In this document: positions 20,197-32,320 of the stretch, piece by piece | Layout: each line of letters opens with the position of its first letter | How positions within the stretch are numbered: the first letter of the stretch is position 1 | NCBI RefSeq assembly: GCF_000150955.2 | Contig: NC_011684.1 | Span: forward strand, 496,001-560,000 | DNA length: 64,000 nucleotides | Direction of reading: 5' to 3' | Source: Phaeodactylum tricornutum CCAP 1055/1 | Lineage: Eukaryota > Bacillariophyta > Bacillariophyceae > Surirellales > Neidiaceae | The notes under the pieces: model-generated | Databases searched by the model: none | Told to the model about the DNA's origin: nothing | What the model saw: the letters and a program-made list of their open reading frames with translations, nothing else | Translations under genes and position numbers: made by a program

Positions 20197-23100
20197 CTAG
20201 ACATCCAAACTTTGTGACGAGTCAGGCTGTCTGCGACGAGTACCCGTACGCTCGATGCGCTGCAATCTTGCTTTAGTTTTTCCTTTTGATTCAATCTCCA
20301 AATGAATTTGCGTCTGCGTTGGATAAAACATATTCGAGTAAACCTTGCCAGTGACATCGAAGATCATGCCGGTGACTGGAACGAAAACTACCAACAGCCA
20401 ACTCATGGACCTCATACCAAAGACATGATTTGTGGTATCGACAAAGCGGGAGAAGGCACTTGGACCACGACGACCCAATAGCTGGTAGATGCAAATGAAA
20501 AAAAGATAGAATCCAATCGAAAAGTAAGTGATGCTGACCCAAGTGTAAGCCAAACGACTCAAGACGCCTTCACCAACATTTTTCCGGCATGTAAACGCTG
20601 GCCATCGACCGTGCACCAAAGAACGGGATTCGTACAAGACCTTGTAAGCGAGCAGAATGACCATGCAAGTAAATGTGACTGTGCCAACACTCTTCAAGTC
20701 ACCACCTTCGCCATCACCAGGCCAGTCGGGGTCTTCGTTTTGCATCAACCCTTCAAACGCCGGTGTCGTGCCGCCACCAAGCGTTTGTTGCGGCACCGTT
20801 AAAAAGAAGAGCGTGAAAATATGGACAAATGTCAAAGCAATCCATCGCAACAAGGTCCGAAAGGTGATCAACTCGTTCTCTCGTGTTGCCTTGTAGACTT
20901 CGGGATGGCTTCGAACGTATTCTTTGCTTAAGCAGCGATCAAAAAGCCCGAGGGCCACAATTGGAGCCGCGGCTACAAAGTTAAGCATCGCAATCAACCA
21001 CTCGTCGAACAAGGGCGTGCCACTGTAGACGGTCCGAGATGCAAACACGATAAGAATTCCAGCCATTAAAGCGTTCTTGTAAAATGAGTACAAAACCACC
21101 GTACTAAGACGAAAAAAATTCCACCGGCCGTGTATCAAAACGAGTTCCTCCAGAAACCTGAACTGAGCTATCGCAAAATCGGAAGCATTTACAGCTTGTT
21201 GGCCTTCCTTCCCCGAGATGCCAATTCCAACGTGAGCTTCTTGAATCATTCCGACGTCGTTGGCTCCATCGCCAATTGCCAACGAGATTGGTTCAGGCTT
21301 TACGTTATATCGTACCAGCTTCACTAAAAGAGCCTTTTGTTGCGGGCTTACACGGCAGGCAATGACAGCATCACAGCTGCTTGCAACGGAAAACAAAATC
21401 TCTTCCATTTCCGGATCACCCAACAAATGCTTCAAAGCAGCACCTTCAATTACTAACGCTCTAGGCCCGTCACTAGCTTTCGGTGGCACTACCGTAACTG
21501 CTCTTCTTGATCCCCCATCTTCCTCGATGGCGGCAAGTCGCTGCCAATGCATGTGCTTCTTCAAATGTCCTTTCCGAACCTGTCGATCAATCGCAAACAT
21601 CCTCTCCAGAAAAGTGCGTTTCTTTGTATCAAAATCCCCTTTCAAATCGGTGGCGTTTCCTGGAAAAAAGCTGTCTAGTGACAGCGTATCCTCGTCCACC
21701 AAAGGTTCTTCTTCATTGCTCGCTTGCTGTGCTGTTAAGTGTGCCAAGGACAACTGACGAATATCTGCCTGCGATAGTCTCCCCGAACTGCGGAGATCAT
21801 TCAGAAGCCCTCTTGCTGAGCTCGCTCTATTGAATACCATTGGCGTTTCCTCTGAAGCCAAAGATAAATCGTCATCTGTATCGTCCTTGACATTCTCACG
21901 TGTCTTTTTTTGCGCCCTCCCCTCGTCGGACTGCATCCACCACTTGATATTTTCATCGGCACGTCTTCTGACTCTGCGACGACGGTCCCTAGTTCTCAGC
22001 ACAAGCTTTTCAGCTTTCTCGGAATCCTTAACTTCATCTCGTTTTTTTTCGGCGGCTTTTGCCAAGCCCAAAATTCCGTACAAAATTCCCCATGAACGAC
22101 AAGAAAATCTCTTCACGCTTCGCCAACAACGACGAAAACGGAACAGGAAGCTTTCCCAGCGATGAATAAAAGTTGTAGGCCCGCTTTCATTGAGCTGCGA
22201 ATGCTGGTAGTCAGGGAGTTTACCCATCTTGACCAACCGTATAAACTCCATTGACATCTGAGTCCGAACATGATATTTGCCATTGTCAGGAACTTGAGTC
22301 AAATGCATTCTTGGAGTAAGAACATGGGTAGAATATCCGATTTCGACTGCAGTCTCACGCTTATCCCCGGTCAAGACCCAAAGTTTGATGCCTGCTTCTC
22401 CAAGAGTTGCAATTGTCTTTGGAACACCCTTCTGAAGCTTGTCTTCAATTGCTGTTGCACCAACAATATGAATATTTCGCTCAATCTGGAGTGCAGCTTT
22501 TGTGAGAAGTTCCGATCGATCTTTAAGTGCGACAGCGGCTTCTTTGTAAACTATGAGCCACTCTTCGCACTCCGCCTCCGTCAGAACCCTCATGCCCAGT
22601 ACTAGAGTTCTCAGCCCTTCCGAAGCAAAATCACCAAGGTGCGCTTGTAGCCCCAACATATTGGCCATCTCCCAGCCTTCAGTGTCAACGCCGTCTTTGT
22701 TTTCGTCTTCTCCTTCGTCGACGGCAGAAAGAGCTGACACGTCGCGCTGCCGATCTTGAACAGACAATGGCTTTGGAAAATGGAGGCCACTCTCGTTATC
22801 CGCTTCGGTAATCATTGCAACATTGGAAACAATTGCAGGGTCGAGCATTGCCGAGTCTGCTCCTTTGCAAAACAGAATAGGAAGGGAGCCGAGCTCAGGC
22901 GGTGAGCGCAATAGAATCGACATGCGTTTTCGGTCTGAATCGAACTTGTTGACGGCTAGAATGGTCCATGTTTCCTCCTTTTCTTCTTGTTCAAAGTATT
23001 CATGCACGCTGTTCGAAAGCCCTTTGGCTGGTGTCACCGCATCGTAGTCGAGCTCGCTGGCGGACTGCGCAGCAAGCCGTTTGAGACTAGTTTTTCCGCT

Positions 23101-25911
23101 TTTCAAACTTTCGGTCACTTTGGTTTCTTCCAAATGAGACGGAGCACTAACACGCAACCGAATACCGGCCGCATCGCGACCAATGACCTGAAATCCATAC
23201 GTTGTACTTGCTGCAGAAACGAGGGCCCCTTCGTCTGGAGACTCTGCTTGATAGGCATAGCCGTACGGTGCACCATCCGGGCCTTTTTCCCGTTCGTCCC
23301 CTCGTCCGTTTCTGTCCTCGGGTATAGAATTTACACTGACGGTCCGGGCTCTGTTTCGAAGCCCATGAACGCTACCAGGACCAAGACCATCGGGATCAGT
23401 GACCAACGTCAAGGGAGAGTCGGCGCCCGACCCATTTGTGTCACTCCGCTTCCGACTAAACAAGCTCTTGGCCATGTTGCTCGCGCGAAGTTGGAGGCTT
23501 TTCTGATTGGATGCGCTAGAAATGGCCGAGGCTCCGCTGCTGATGTTTTCCTTCTTGTCCAAATCTTTTTCGACAACAACAGTGTGGCACAGACTTAGTA
23601 CTCGGAGAAACATTTCGGCATTGAAGGTTAATTTCTTGTCAACAGGAGCCGCATCCGAAGAAGTGGAGCCTCCCAGTCCCTCCAGACCAGCTGTCCTTTG
23701 AGACTTGAATTGACCCACAAGAAGCTGACGTAGAGGCAGGAAAGGAGCGTCGTCGGCATCGTTTTGGGCCCCGGGAGCCGCTTTCTGGATGGGCGCCCCG
23801 AATGCCATTCCGTCCACTGAGCAGCGTTTGAAGCGCATTACGTTTTGAGTCAAAGTACCGGTCTTATCGGAGAAAATGTACTGAACCCGACCAAGATCGG
23901 TAACAATAGTGCTCCGAGCAACAGCACGTGTATTAGTAGTGTCGTCGTACATTTCGCGATCGGCGTAGATGAACCAAAGCATGCAAAAAGTAATAAACTC
24001 AACCGTAACGTATAGACTCAACGGAATAAAGTTGTTCAACAACGTCACATACAGAAAGAAAAATTGAAGCCAGTTATTCGAGGAAGTCTCCCACGCCGGG
24101 GGAGGAAGATTCGGCAAGTAAGGCCATGGCTCTGACTCATCCTTGTTGAATCCGGCATACCACAAATTGTCGAATTGGTCGTTGCTGGAACGGACCGCCT
24201 GCGTGGCCAAGTAGGCAATGCATCCGACCATAATACAAAGAATTGCCAATACAGTGTAGTTCATGAGACGATCCAATACACTGAATTTCGACGGCGTCTC
24301 GAAAGAGTTTTGAATCAATTTAGTGTCGGTTCCCGTGAAGAAGGCTACACCAATAGCCCATTCCGTATTTCGTAGAACAGCCCCACGAAGTAAGACATTG
24401 TCTGCACCCAGCGGAATGTCGATAGGAGATTCTCCGGTCTTGAATGGCGGCAGGGTAAGCTTTCCGCTGAAAGTGTGCACACTTGGATTTGGTGGCTCCG
24501 TGACGAGTGCCGCAATATACTTGCCGTCATCAAAGCCAGTACTAGGAGGGCTGCTGTCGGCATCGAACGCCGAACCCCGCTTCACGGCATCAATCCCACC
24601 CCGAATGCCCCTCATGAATTTACCGGAGAACCGATGGAAGCGTTCTCCCACGGTTTTCTCCGGTTCCGCTGTCGGATTTCCCGCTGTTTCGGTCGAGACG
24701 GCGCATTCGGGATGGTCGAGAACACATCGACCTCCGGGTCGCCCCAACGAGGAAAAGCGTGTAATCCGCTTGGTCGCTTCGCTGATGGTTTCAAAGTCGT
24801 GCACGTCGGCCATTTCCTCCGTCACTTGATTTTTAGATTCCCCTTCATCGTCGGACTCTTCAATCTTATCCATTGTCGTCCCTTCCTTCAAATGTTGAAG
24901 AACGGAAGGTGGTAAACGAGGAGAATTACGCAATTTGAGGTTGGTTTCACCGTCGATTGAGGAAGTCTCAATGTAGGCACCCCCGTGATCGTTAGAGCTT
25001 GCCAAAAGAACAATATCGGCGGGAACCATGTTGCGATTCTTGAGGAGAACAAACTGTCCTTGTCGAATATCCATGCGTCGCACCTTCTGAAAAGCGATCT
25101 TGACCTCGGCTGTGCGTGTTCCCGGCCCCGACGAGGCGTTGGATTCGGTGTGGTCCAATACCCGGGGTGTCGGCACACTAGCTTCGGCATAAAACGCCTT
25201 GTTGAGATTCACCAACACATCCTTGCCTTTCATGACGTTGGTGTCGCGTTCCACGTCTTCTTCCAGGGCGAGTTCATCCGCGCGTCGAATAACCGTACAG
25301 GGGGCATTGTTGGTGTCTCCGTCGTTCTTGTGACGCTTGTAATCGGCCGAGCCTTCGACAAGGAGAGAAATGCTAATGACAAAGGCGAGCGGACCCAGCG
25401 TCGTCCAGGGGGAAATGGCCGTCTCAAAGGCGTCCGTGTACTCGCCCAACGCCATGATGCAGCCCACAATCAAAAAGTAAAGATTGGCGAACCGACGAAA
25501 CTGCTCCAAAATTGCCTATAGGAAAAACGGACCGGAAGTATGAATGAGAATGTACAGGCTAACGAAATGAGACAAACGAGGAACACTCCCGCATTCCACC
25601 GAGTCGACGGAATCCTTTTTATAGTGTGCAGAACAACGAGAGCCAAAAAAGACATTACTGCCGATACGTTGCCGCGTCTTTTTCAATTCCATACTACGCA
25701 AAAGACCAAGTAAACGGCAACCTTGGCGCAACAGAGTCCTAAAAACCAACAGCAGCAAAACTGCTCGGATACTACGCAGGGACACACGTACCACCGGAAA
25801 AAAGGTAAGCGCAGTGTATCGCGCCGAAACGACCTTGTTGTCACATCGATCGAGGTTGGATTTCCCCGGGACCAAAATGCGGTCCGGCGCCACGACCTTT
25901 ACGCGAGCCAT
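20197..25911 (-). CDS. P4-type ATPase (aminophospholipid flippase), unusually large
   Basis: Two exons, 25911-25792 and 25515-20197 (intron 276 nt, gtacgt to cctatag), give 1812 aa. Exon 1 supplies NKVVSARYTALTFFPV and exon 2 AILEQFRRFANLYFLIVG, which together form the P4 entry motif (cf. YTLLTFLPKNLFEQFRR). Catalytic signatures: DGETNLK in the actuator domain, DKTGTLTQN with phospho-acceptor D590, KGAD in the nucleotide domain, GDGANDVGMIQEAHVG near the hinge, then the C-terminal helices. It should move phospholipids to the cytosolic leaflet. Family members are usually 1100-1400 aa. Here large inserts sit after the DGET motif (Ser- and charge-rich, about 130 residues) and before GDGAND (very basic). 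A C-terminal RLQRIERTGTRRRQ follows the last helix. Confidence 0.93.
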
Positions 25912-26441
25912 GCTGAAAGGACGTCGCTCGCCAGACCTGCAACGTCTCGGCAGTGACAGTCGTTGATGTGATTCGTAGTCGCGAAACGCTCACAATTGAG
26001 AGAGGGGCACGGGGGAGCGGTGGATTGAGGTTTCGGCCCAAAATTTGCCGTTGAGAACACGGTGCCTCGCGATATGGCGTGGGCAGCAATGACTCTAGGA
26101 TTGGTGACAATACTGTGAGACATCATTTATCCAATGGAACACGTCCTATTGAGAATAGACTGTAAATAGACCAATAATTTCGAATCTGAATGTCTGATTA
26201 CGTATGTTCTTGGTTGTTCTCGAGCCGTGGCCACAAATAGGCACGAATGATTTTTACAGTTAGACTTATTCCCGTGAGTCGTATACCGTACGTTCTTCGT
26301 CGTGACGCAAATCAAACGAGCTCCAGAAACTACTGTTCCAACCGGAAAAACTACCGTCGGCCTCTCTGTCAACTGGAACCGTATCGCATTAATCAAGTTA
26401 GTCGTATCGAGTAACACGTTCGCTCCCCAATTTTAGTAGTA
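25912..26441. other. Intergenic interval, flippase promoter
   Basis: 530 bp between the flippase start and the 3' end of WW-cyclin copy 2 (same strand). TTACAGTTA at 26254-26262 is one copy of the recurrent motif. Short frames here are unsupported. Confidence 0.45.
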
Positions 26442-29400
26442 TTACATGCGCATTACGTGCTCCAAGCCAATCTTCTTCTGTGAGGGCTGTTCGATTGCGG
26501 TGACCTTGTTCGAGCTGCCTTCCAACGCGACGGTGGCACCCACACTCTTCGATCGAAAGTTGGCGAGGCCCCCCGGTTTGGAAACACCGACTTGGTAGCG
26601 CTCCGAGACGGCCTGTAAGCGCCGGGCGCCCTCAATGTCGAGCGGATTTTTCATCAAATCTTGGCCCCCCAAACCGCTCTTGATTATCATGGATCGTAGC
26701 AAAAAGTAGTACTTGGCGTATTCCGAAGCCGGTACCTTCACTTCGTACGACAGCGCAGACAGCACGGCCACCTCCAAAGCGTTGATCCGCTGTAAAGTGA
26801 ATTCGATGCCCGCTGGGCAGGTCTGACTAAAGTCGGCGTTCCACTGCCAATGACAACAAAGCATTGAATCCACGTGAGCTCCACCTAATCGTTCCAAAGC
26901 ATTCATACCTAGACAGCAACCAAACGTGCAAGACTCGACGTACCATTGACATATCGTCCCAGACTTTGCTGGAGAGCACCATGCAGCTAAACAGAATGGA
27001 GCGCCAGTTGCTCTGGTGTGGCCGAAGCTTTCCATCCGTGACTTTGACCAACCGTTCCACGTAAATTAGACTCATAATAATACAATCCGTTTCCATTTGG
27101 GCCCGGGTAAAGACATCCCGGTAGAACGTGCTTATGTCCTCGAGGGATGGCGGAGGCGGCTTCACGACAAAGTCAACATTCGGTCGAAACTTTTTCTTGA
27201 GTGATCTCTGCTGCGATTCGAGGTCGTTAAAGATTCGATACTCGTCAGTCGCAGCAGCAGCCGCGGCATTCTCTTCCAGTTCCGATTGCAAAATATGAGC
27301 CCGAAGTACGCCACACACGCACTATCGACACATCACACAACAGTACTCGATCGGTCAGCACATGGTCCAGATTCACCAACACAAAAGTGATCAAGTCGCC
27401 AGGAATCCACGTACCTTGATGGAGGCGTCCTTGTCGGGATCCGACATGGTACTCCCAACGTAGAGCGTTCCGCACGTGTTTCGTCGCGAACCAATTCCCG
27501 GACGCGATGCTAAAAGCTCGGCAGGTTTTTTATTACTAATGGCACGGGTAATTTTCGGTCGGACTGCGTTGGGCGACGCTTCCGCTTCTTTTTCTTCAAC
27601 GGTGGGATCCCACTCTAAATTCGTCGCCGTAGATTCGTTCCATTCCGTTGGTGACTGCTGTCCCGAACCGTCTCCTTCCAAAAGTGCTCGTTCCCTCTCG
27701 TTGCGTGAGGCCGTTAAGCTATCTTGAAAGCGTGTTGACGACGAGTACGGACCAGACGCCAGCGGGTTCATTTCGGCTAGAGAGGGCATGGAGGATTGAC
27801 TGGCGTCAAAATGGCTACGTGCCGTGTGAAAACTGGAGAGGTTGTTACGATTTCGGGGAGCAAGGCAGGCCTCCGACGAAAGTCGTCGTTCCGGCAACAC
27901 CATTGCGGAGCCTCGGGTCATGACTATTTCGCTCGATTCGGAATCGTCTTCGTCTTCCTCCTCCCCAATTTCTCCCAAAAAGTCGCGCGAGGCTCCGAAA
28001 CTGAGACGCGACATGCTATTGGAAACCTCGGCAAGCTTTTGTAGAGCTAGGGTCTCTTCGGTTGACAACCCAAAGTTGAAACTAGATTCGTCCAGTGCCG
28101 AGCTTCCGTAAAAACTGCTCTGCCTCGAATTGGGATCGTGATCGTCCGGTAGCGTCCCAAGTATGGTACCAAAGGAAGGTTCTTTGGCAAGGGTTACCGC
28201 ATTGGCGGGTCCCAAGCTCACGTCGGATTGCCGCCGCTTCACCACTCCGGAATCTTGCAAATTCAATTGTTCTAAATTAAATCCGTGCGATTGCGACTCT
28301 TGCATAACTTCGTCGATCGATAGCATTTGCGAGGAATTCCGTGCCAGTCGAAAGGACTCATTTTTTGCCATGACGTCGTGGGGTAGAAAAGAGATTTCGT
28401 CGGGATCACTGTGTAGAATACTACGATGGGAAGGAACGCGTTTGACGAGGTCCGTGATGACGGCTTCGTCCATGGTAGAAATGGTTCGTACAAGATTGGG
28501 TCGTAGCAAGGAAGAAGTCCGTTGGGCAAACGCACCTCGGGACAGTTTGGAAGGTTGGATTGGAGCCGCCAAGCCTTCGGGATGTTTGGTTTCCCCTCGT
28601 TCGTTCTCAGCGACAATCGACAAAACGCTGCTGCTGTTAGGCTGTTCTTGAGACAGATTCCGTAGAATGTTGGCTTCCATTGCCGCAAAGAAATCACGCT
28701 GTCGCCTTTCTTTTTCTTCCATCTCCTGGCGTTCCGTTTCACTAGCCAATTCCATGGGTTTCCGCCATTGCGTTTCCCTCGTTTCCACGTGATAATAGTA
28801 CGTCCGTCCGGTGTTGGGATCCGTAGCCGTCCGCCATGCCGAATTCATACTATTGACCGGGAATCCGGTGTAATCTGGAGGAACTGGTGAGTCTCGCGGA
28901 TGCTGCTGTCGCAATACAACTCCGGTTTCTCTGGATCGGAAACAAGCTTTCGTTCGACGGGTCGGCGACCTAATCGATGTCCTACGCTGTTTCGCTGGTA
29001 GGACCCGCCGGCGGCTTCCGATGACCTCGGTCGTTGTAGGTGCCCATTCCCGTTTTCGTTCCCGCGCCGGGGTACGATTCAGTCTGATACGAACGGGGGA
29101 CGGGCGACGCGGCGTCCGCTGGCGCCGTACACGGGAAGGTCGGAGTCCCAAGTCGACACGCGAGATGCTCGAGTCGTACGGGATAGCAGTGACACGGAAT
29201 ACGACATCGTGGTAGGACATCGAGCCCTCGATGCCGGATCCGGCCTCATCGTCCCTGGCCGTGTGGTTCCTACCCAGAACCATGCCAGCATTGCGGCCGT
29301 TAGGATCCCGCCGATGCGCAGTGTGTGTCTGGTCGACACTTTCCGCATCCCGTAAGAGCTTGGCCGCCGATTGCGAGTGCCGATTCAGTCGGGAGCGACG

Positions 29401-29442
29401 AAAGCCCATGGCGAGCCAGGTGTTGGCAATGTCGACCGTCAT
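26442..29442 (-). CDS. WW-domain cyclin Y-like protein, copy 2
   Basis: Three exons, 29442-27415, 27321-26944 and 26843-26442 (introns 93 and 100 nt, all phase 0, both donors gtacgt), give 935 aa. An N-terminal Arg/Ser-rich stretch of about 230 residues precedes a WW domain (NSAWRTATDPNTGRTYYYH, TQWRKP). Then come a charged helix ending AAMEANILRNLS, RTISTMDEAVI, and the cyclin Y box: CGTLYVGSTM, VCGVLRAHIL, SKVWDDMSM joined to WNADFSQ, VPASEYAKYYF. All blocks align with copy 1 at 3776-5644, which lacks both of these introns but has one after the WW domain. FRSKSVG replaces the presumed 14-3-3 site. The open frame starts at TTG 29466; the ATG is 29442. The partner is likely a CDK14/16-type kinase. 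Confidence 0.85.
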
Positions 29443-31038
29443 TCGTACGCGGGAGTAGGTGGTCAAGGAGTAGGAGGAGAAGGAGGTTGATCACTGGGAC
29501 GTGGTCAATACCAAATGCATTCACAATGCCACCGTTCAAAATCTGGTTTTCGTAGTCCGGTTTTCGCTGGGGGCGTCTCTACAAGATCACACCAACGAGT
29601 GCGGAAGCAATTGGTTTTTTGTGTTTATGCTGTCGAACACACTCCTGTGAAAACGACCCCTAGTCTTCTCGTTCTAAAAATTAAATTGACTCGATACCCT
29701 TCTCCGAGGCGTTTACGGTGACCGACGAGTCTTTCGCGAGTAAGATACTCACACACGACGACCTTTACGGTACGACAGAGTTGATCGCGGTAGACCTATC
29801 AAGAGTTGGATACGGGGATGGCTCCTTTGGGGACATACTGTACGGTACCCAGGCATTGAGCAAAGGTTGGGCGTGTTCGAATACCATGGGCGCTTAGTCG
29901 CAGCGAATACCAAAATGTGGGGCACGAATCAAACGTAAAATGTGTGGATTGGCTTGGGCACATCTAATAAGTCGTATACCCTAAATTTTTGTCTCGATCA
30001 GTGTCTTCCGGCGTATTCGGTTAACGCAAGGCCGACTGCGTTGCTAATGAATGCGCAACGTGTTAATGTAATTTTTGATTTTGAGAAGCAACACTTTGGG
30101 TTTGCCCTACTTCATCCTGACTGCAAATGTATAACTTAGAAATCCATCTCTTCCAGTTAGACTGTAGCACTATGGAAAGATTCCATAGCAGAACTAACGC
30201 ACATTCGACAAGGGCCGGCGTCAAGCTCGACGGCAACACCAAAAGAGGCGTTCCTCCGTCTAGGGCAAGCGCAAGCCAGACTGTGTAAATACGCAACACA
30301 CGGTAAAAAGCCTGCTTATACGAGCTACTCCCCTTTCATTCACTGTCTACGTAATTGACAAAGTCCGTCCCTCTCACCTAGCAAAAAGTATGTAGCTCTT
30401 TCGGTATCAGCTCCTCAACGCTTTCCGCCTCGATCTGAGTTTGGGTGACGGTAGTGACGTTCGCGCGAATTTAGGAGCGGTGGCGGTGTATTTTGGATGT
30501 AAAGCGATGGCAGTGTACTTTGAAGCGTATCCTGTTTTCTCCTGTTGACCGAAGGCTTCCGGACAATATCGTTTTTGTACGGCTCCGTCCCGCACTGGGT
30601 GGGATCGTACCGAAGCAGCATTTTGTGCTCTTATTCTCTTTCGCAATGCATGAACATTCAGCGTCGATTCTTCGTGAGTTGTGAGAATAGGAAGCTCAGA
30701 TTGGGGATTCGCATAGGATTGTGGAGTGCGCCTGGAAGAAAACCTCGAAGATCCCTCCATGGTCCTCCAATTTTGATCGATCGATTCCGTGTTGGAAACA
30801 CCATATTTGACGTTGGACATTTTTTCCGTAGCAATCGATCTGCCAGAAGCATCAGTGCCTTGTCGCAAAAAAGTGGAGGTACTGGTAGTATTTGCCTTCC
30901 TATTTAAGTGTCGGCTCGAGTCCGCTTCTAGCAGCGGGCGCGTTACAACAACACAACTCCTGAGTTGCCTCAGATTTGGTTTCTGCTTCCTCGCTAGCAT
31001 CCGGATCCCAACACTGAACGAGTTCCAAGGTATGGCCA
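29443..31038. other. Gene-poor interval with one doubtful ORF
   Basis: From the start of WW-cyclin copy 2 to the start of the doubtful 210-aa frame listed separately. Outside that frame I see only short, unsupported open frames and no repeat or RNA gene. Confidence 0.4.
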
Positions 31039-31039
31039 T
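30407..31039 (-). CDS. Doubtful hypothetical protein, Ser/Arg-rich
   Basis: A 210-codon frame from the ATG at 31039 (the open frame begins at a GTG at 31081). The product is basic and rich in Ser, Arg and Thr, with no domain, signal peptide or membrane segment that I recognise. A 120-codon frame overlaps it on the other strand. Length alone is the support, and it may be a chance frame. Confidence 0.25.
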   Translation of the reverse strand: MAIPWNSFSVGIRMLARKQKPNLRQLRSCVVVTRPLLEADSSRHLNRKANTTSTSTFLRQGTDASGRSIATEKMSNVKYGVSNTESIDQNWRTMEGSSRFSSRRTPQSYANPQSELPILTTHEESTLNVHALRKRIRAQNAASVRSHPVRDGAVQKRYCPEAFGQQEKTGYASKYTAIALHPKYTATAPKFARTSLPSPKLRSRRKALRS

Positions 31040-32032
31040 CGCCAGGTCCAAGATGACAAAAGAATCTAACCACGTTCCCACATGAGAAAGCCATCGTTCC
31101 GAGCTAATGCAATACAGAGCCCCTGCTGTACCAAAAGCGCCACATCATGGGGACCGGCGACTGTTGAAAAAGATCATGTTTGAAGCATCCACGAGTAGCG
31201 TATTTTACGTACTTGAACAGGTTCTCAACAAAAACAAGCGTACAGACGAGGACGGCTGGCGACGAATTGCTTGGGAATGAAAGAAGCCAGAGAAGGAAAT
31301 ATGCTGTCGCAGTCAAAATTTCACTGTAGATGAAAGTTATTTGGTTTGCCAGCGTGTCAGGAATTTTGCCAGGATCACTCGGTCGTGCTCCGATTTGCCT
31401 ATGTGAAAATCTCCAAGCTACGAGTCAACCCGACGAGTGTGACAGTGAATACTCCCGGGCGTGCATAAGGGCGCGCGCAAGAACAAACGGAATGAAAGAC
31501 AACTAGGGCTAGGTTTGTTCGATCTATCATGGGATTGGTCGAATGCACTTGGACCGCATGAATAATGCTCGGGAAGGTCCGAAACAAAGGCGGTTGATCA
31601 GATACTGTGTACCAGGTAAAATGGCGCAAACGAGTGTCTCCACTTCAAAAAAATGCTCCGATTGCTTCATTCAGCAGCGAGGATACATTTCGTCAGTGAA
31701 ACTAGAGTTTTGGACACATTCGGGCGACAACGGAGAAGAGCTGCACTACTTGTTTCAATCTATTCCATACACCAAGACAACTTTTCGTCAAGGAACAAAG
31801 ACGTCGTTTCAGTTAACTAAAAGTTTTATATTGCTTGTCATGCTGTTGATATAACGAACCGTGCGATACTTGGTTTTGAGGTTACTTGTTATGTGAGCCT
31901 GGCGAACCCGTACACTGATTGTCTTGGCTGTCTTCAACGGATTGCGGGTCACTTGGTTATCTCCTTGATTTCTTGTCGACTGCTTGTGTCTTGATACGAA
32001 GCTTAAAGAATACATCCTCTACGGCTGGATAT
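31040..32032. other. Noncoding interval
   Basis: About 1 kb with no convincing gene. TGACAGTGA at 31440-31448 is one copy of the recurrent intergenic motif. The frames at 31104-31316, 31399-31629 and 31543-31854 have no support. Confidence 0.45.
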
Positions 32033-32320
32033 TTACTCTGACTTGGTTGGTTCACCTTCTTTCGCAGCTCCTTCCTCTCCAACAGCTACCGTTTCTTCGT
32101 TCGTGTCTTCCTCTTTCTTGACTTCTTCCTTCTTGCCCCCGAAATCGGGCAACCAAGAAGGTTTTTCGATACCGAGATCCTTGAGGAATCCAAATTGCAT
32201 GGCCGAACTGGATGACTTTGTGGAAAAGGGAACTCCTCGAGCGATCATAGGCGCAAACGCTTGCGTACAAGCCACGACCGCTACGCAGCAGGCAATGAAG
32301 AAGAAAGAGCGGGTCGACAT
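32033..32320 (-). CDS. Small plastid-targeted protein, 95 aa
   Basis: The ATG at 32320 gives MSTRSFFFIACCVAVVACTQAFAPM, a signal peptide with the TQA-FAP cleavage motif typical of diatom plastid preproteins. After a Ser-rich transit-like stretch the mature part is only about 50 residues: FGFLKDLGIEKPSWLPDF, then an acidic Lys/Glu-rich tail (KKEEVKKEEDTNEE). The frame extends upstream to a TTG at 32407, but that would bury the signal. Function is unknown. The FGFLKDLG-PSWLPDFGGKK core could be a conserved small thylakoid or stromal motif. The targeting pattern and sharp start make it a credible gene. Confidence 0.7.
   Translation of the reverse strand: MSTRSFFFIACCVAVVACTQAFAPMIARGVPFSTKSSSSAMQFGFLKDLGIEKPSWLPDFGGKKEEVKKEEDTNEETVAVGEEGAAKEGEPTKSE

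Noticed and set aside
25501-25509. TTG as flippase start
   Set aside because: The sequence before it is a clear 3' splice site, and exon 1 at 25792-25911 supplies the missing conserved N-terminus.
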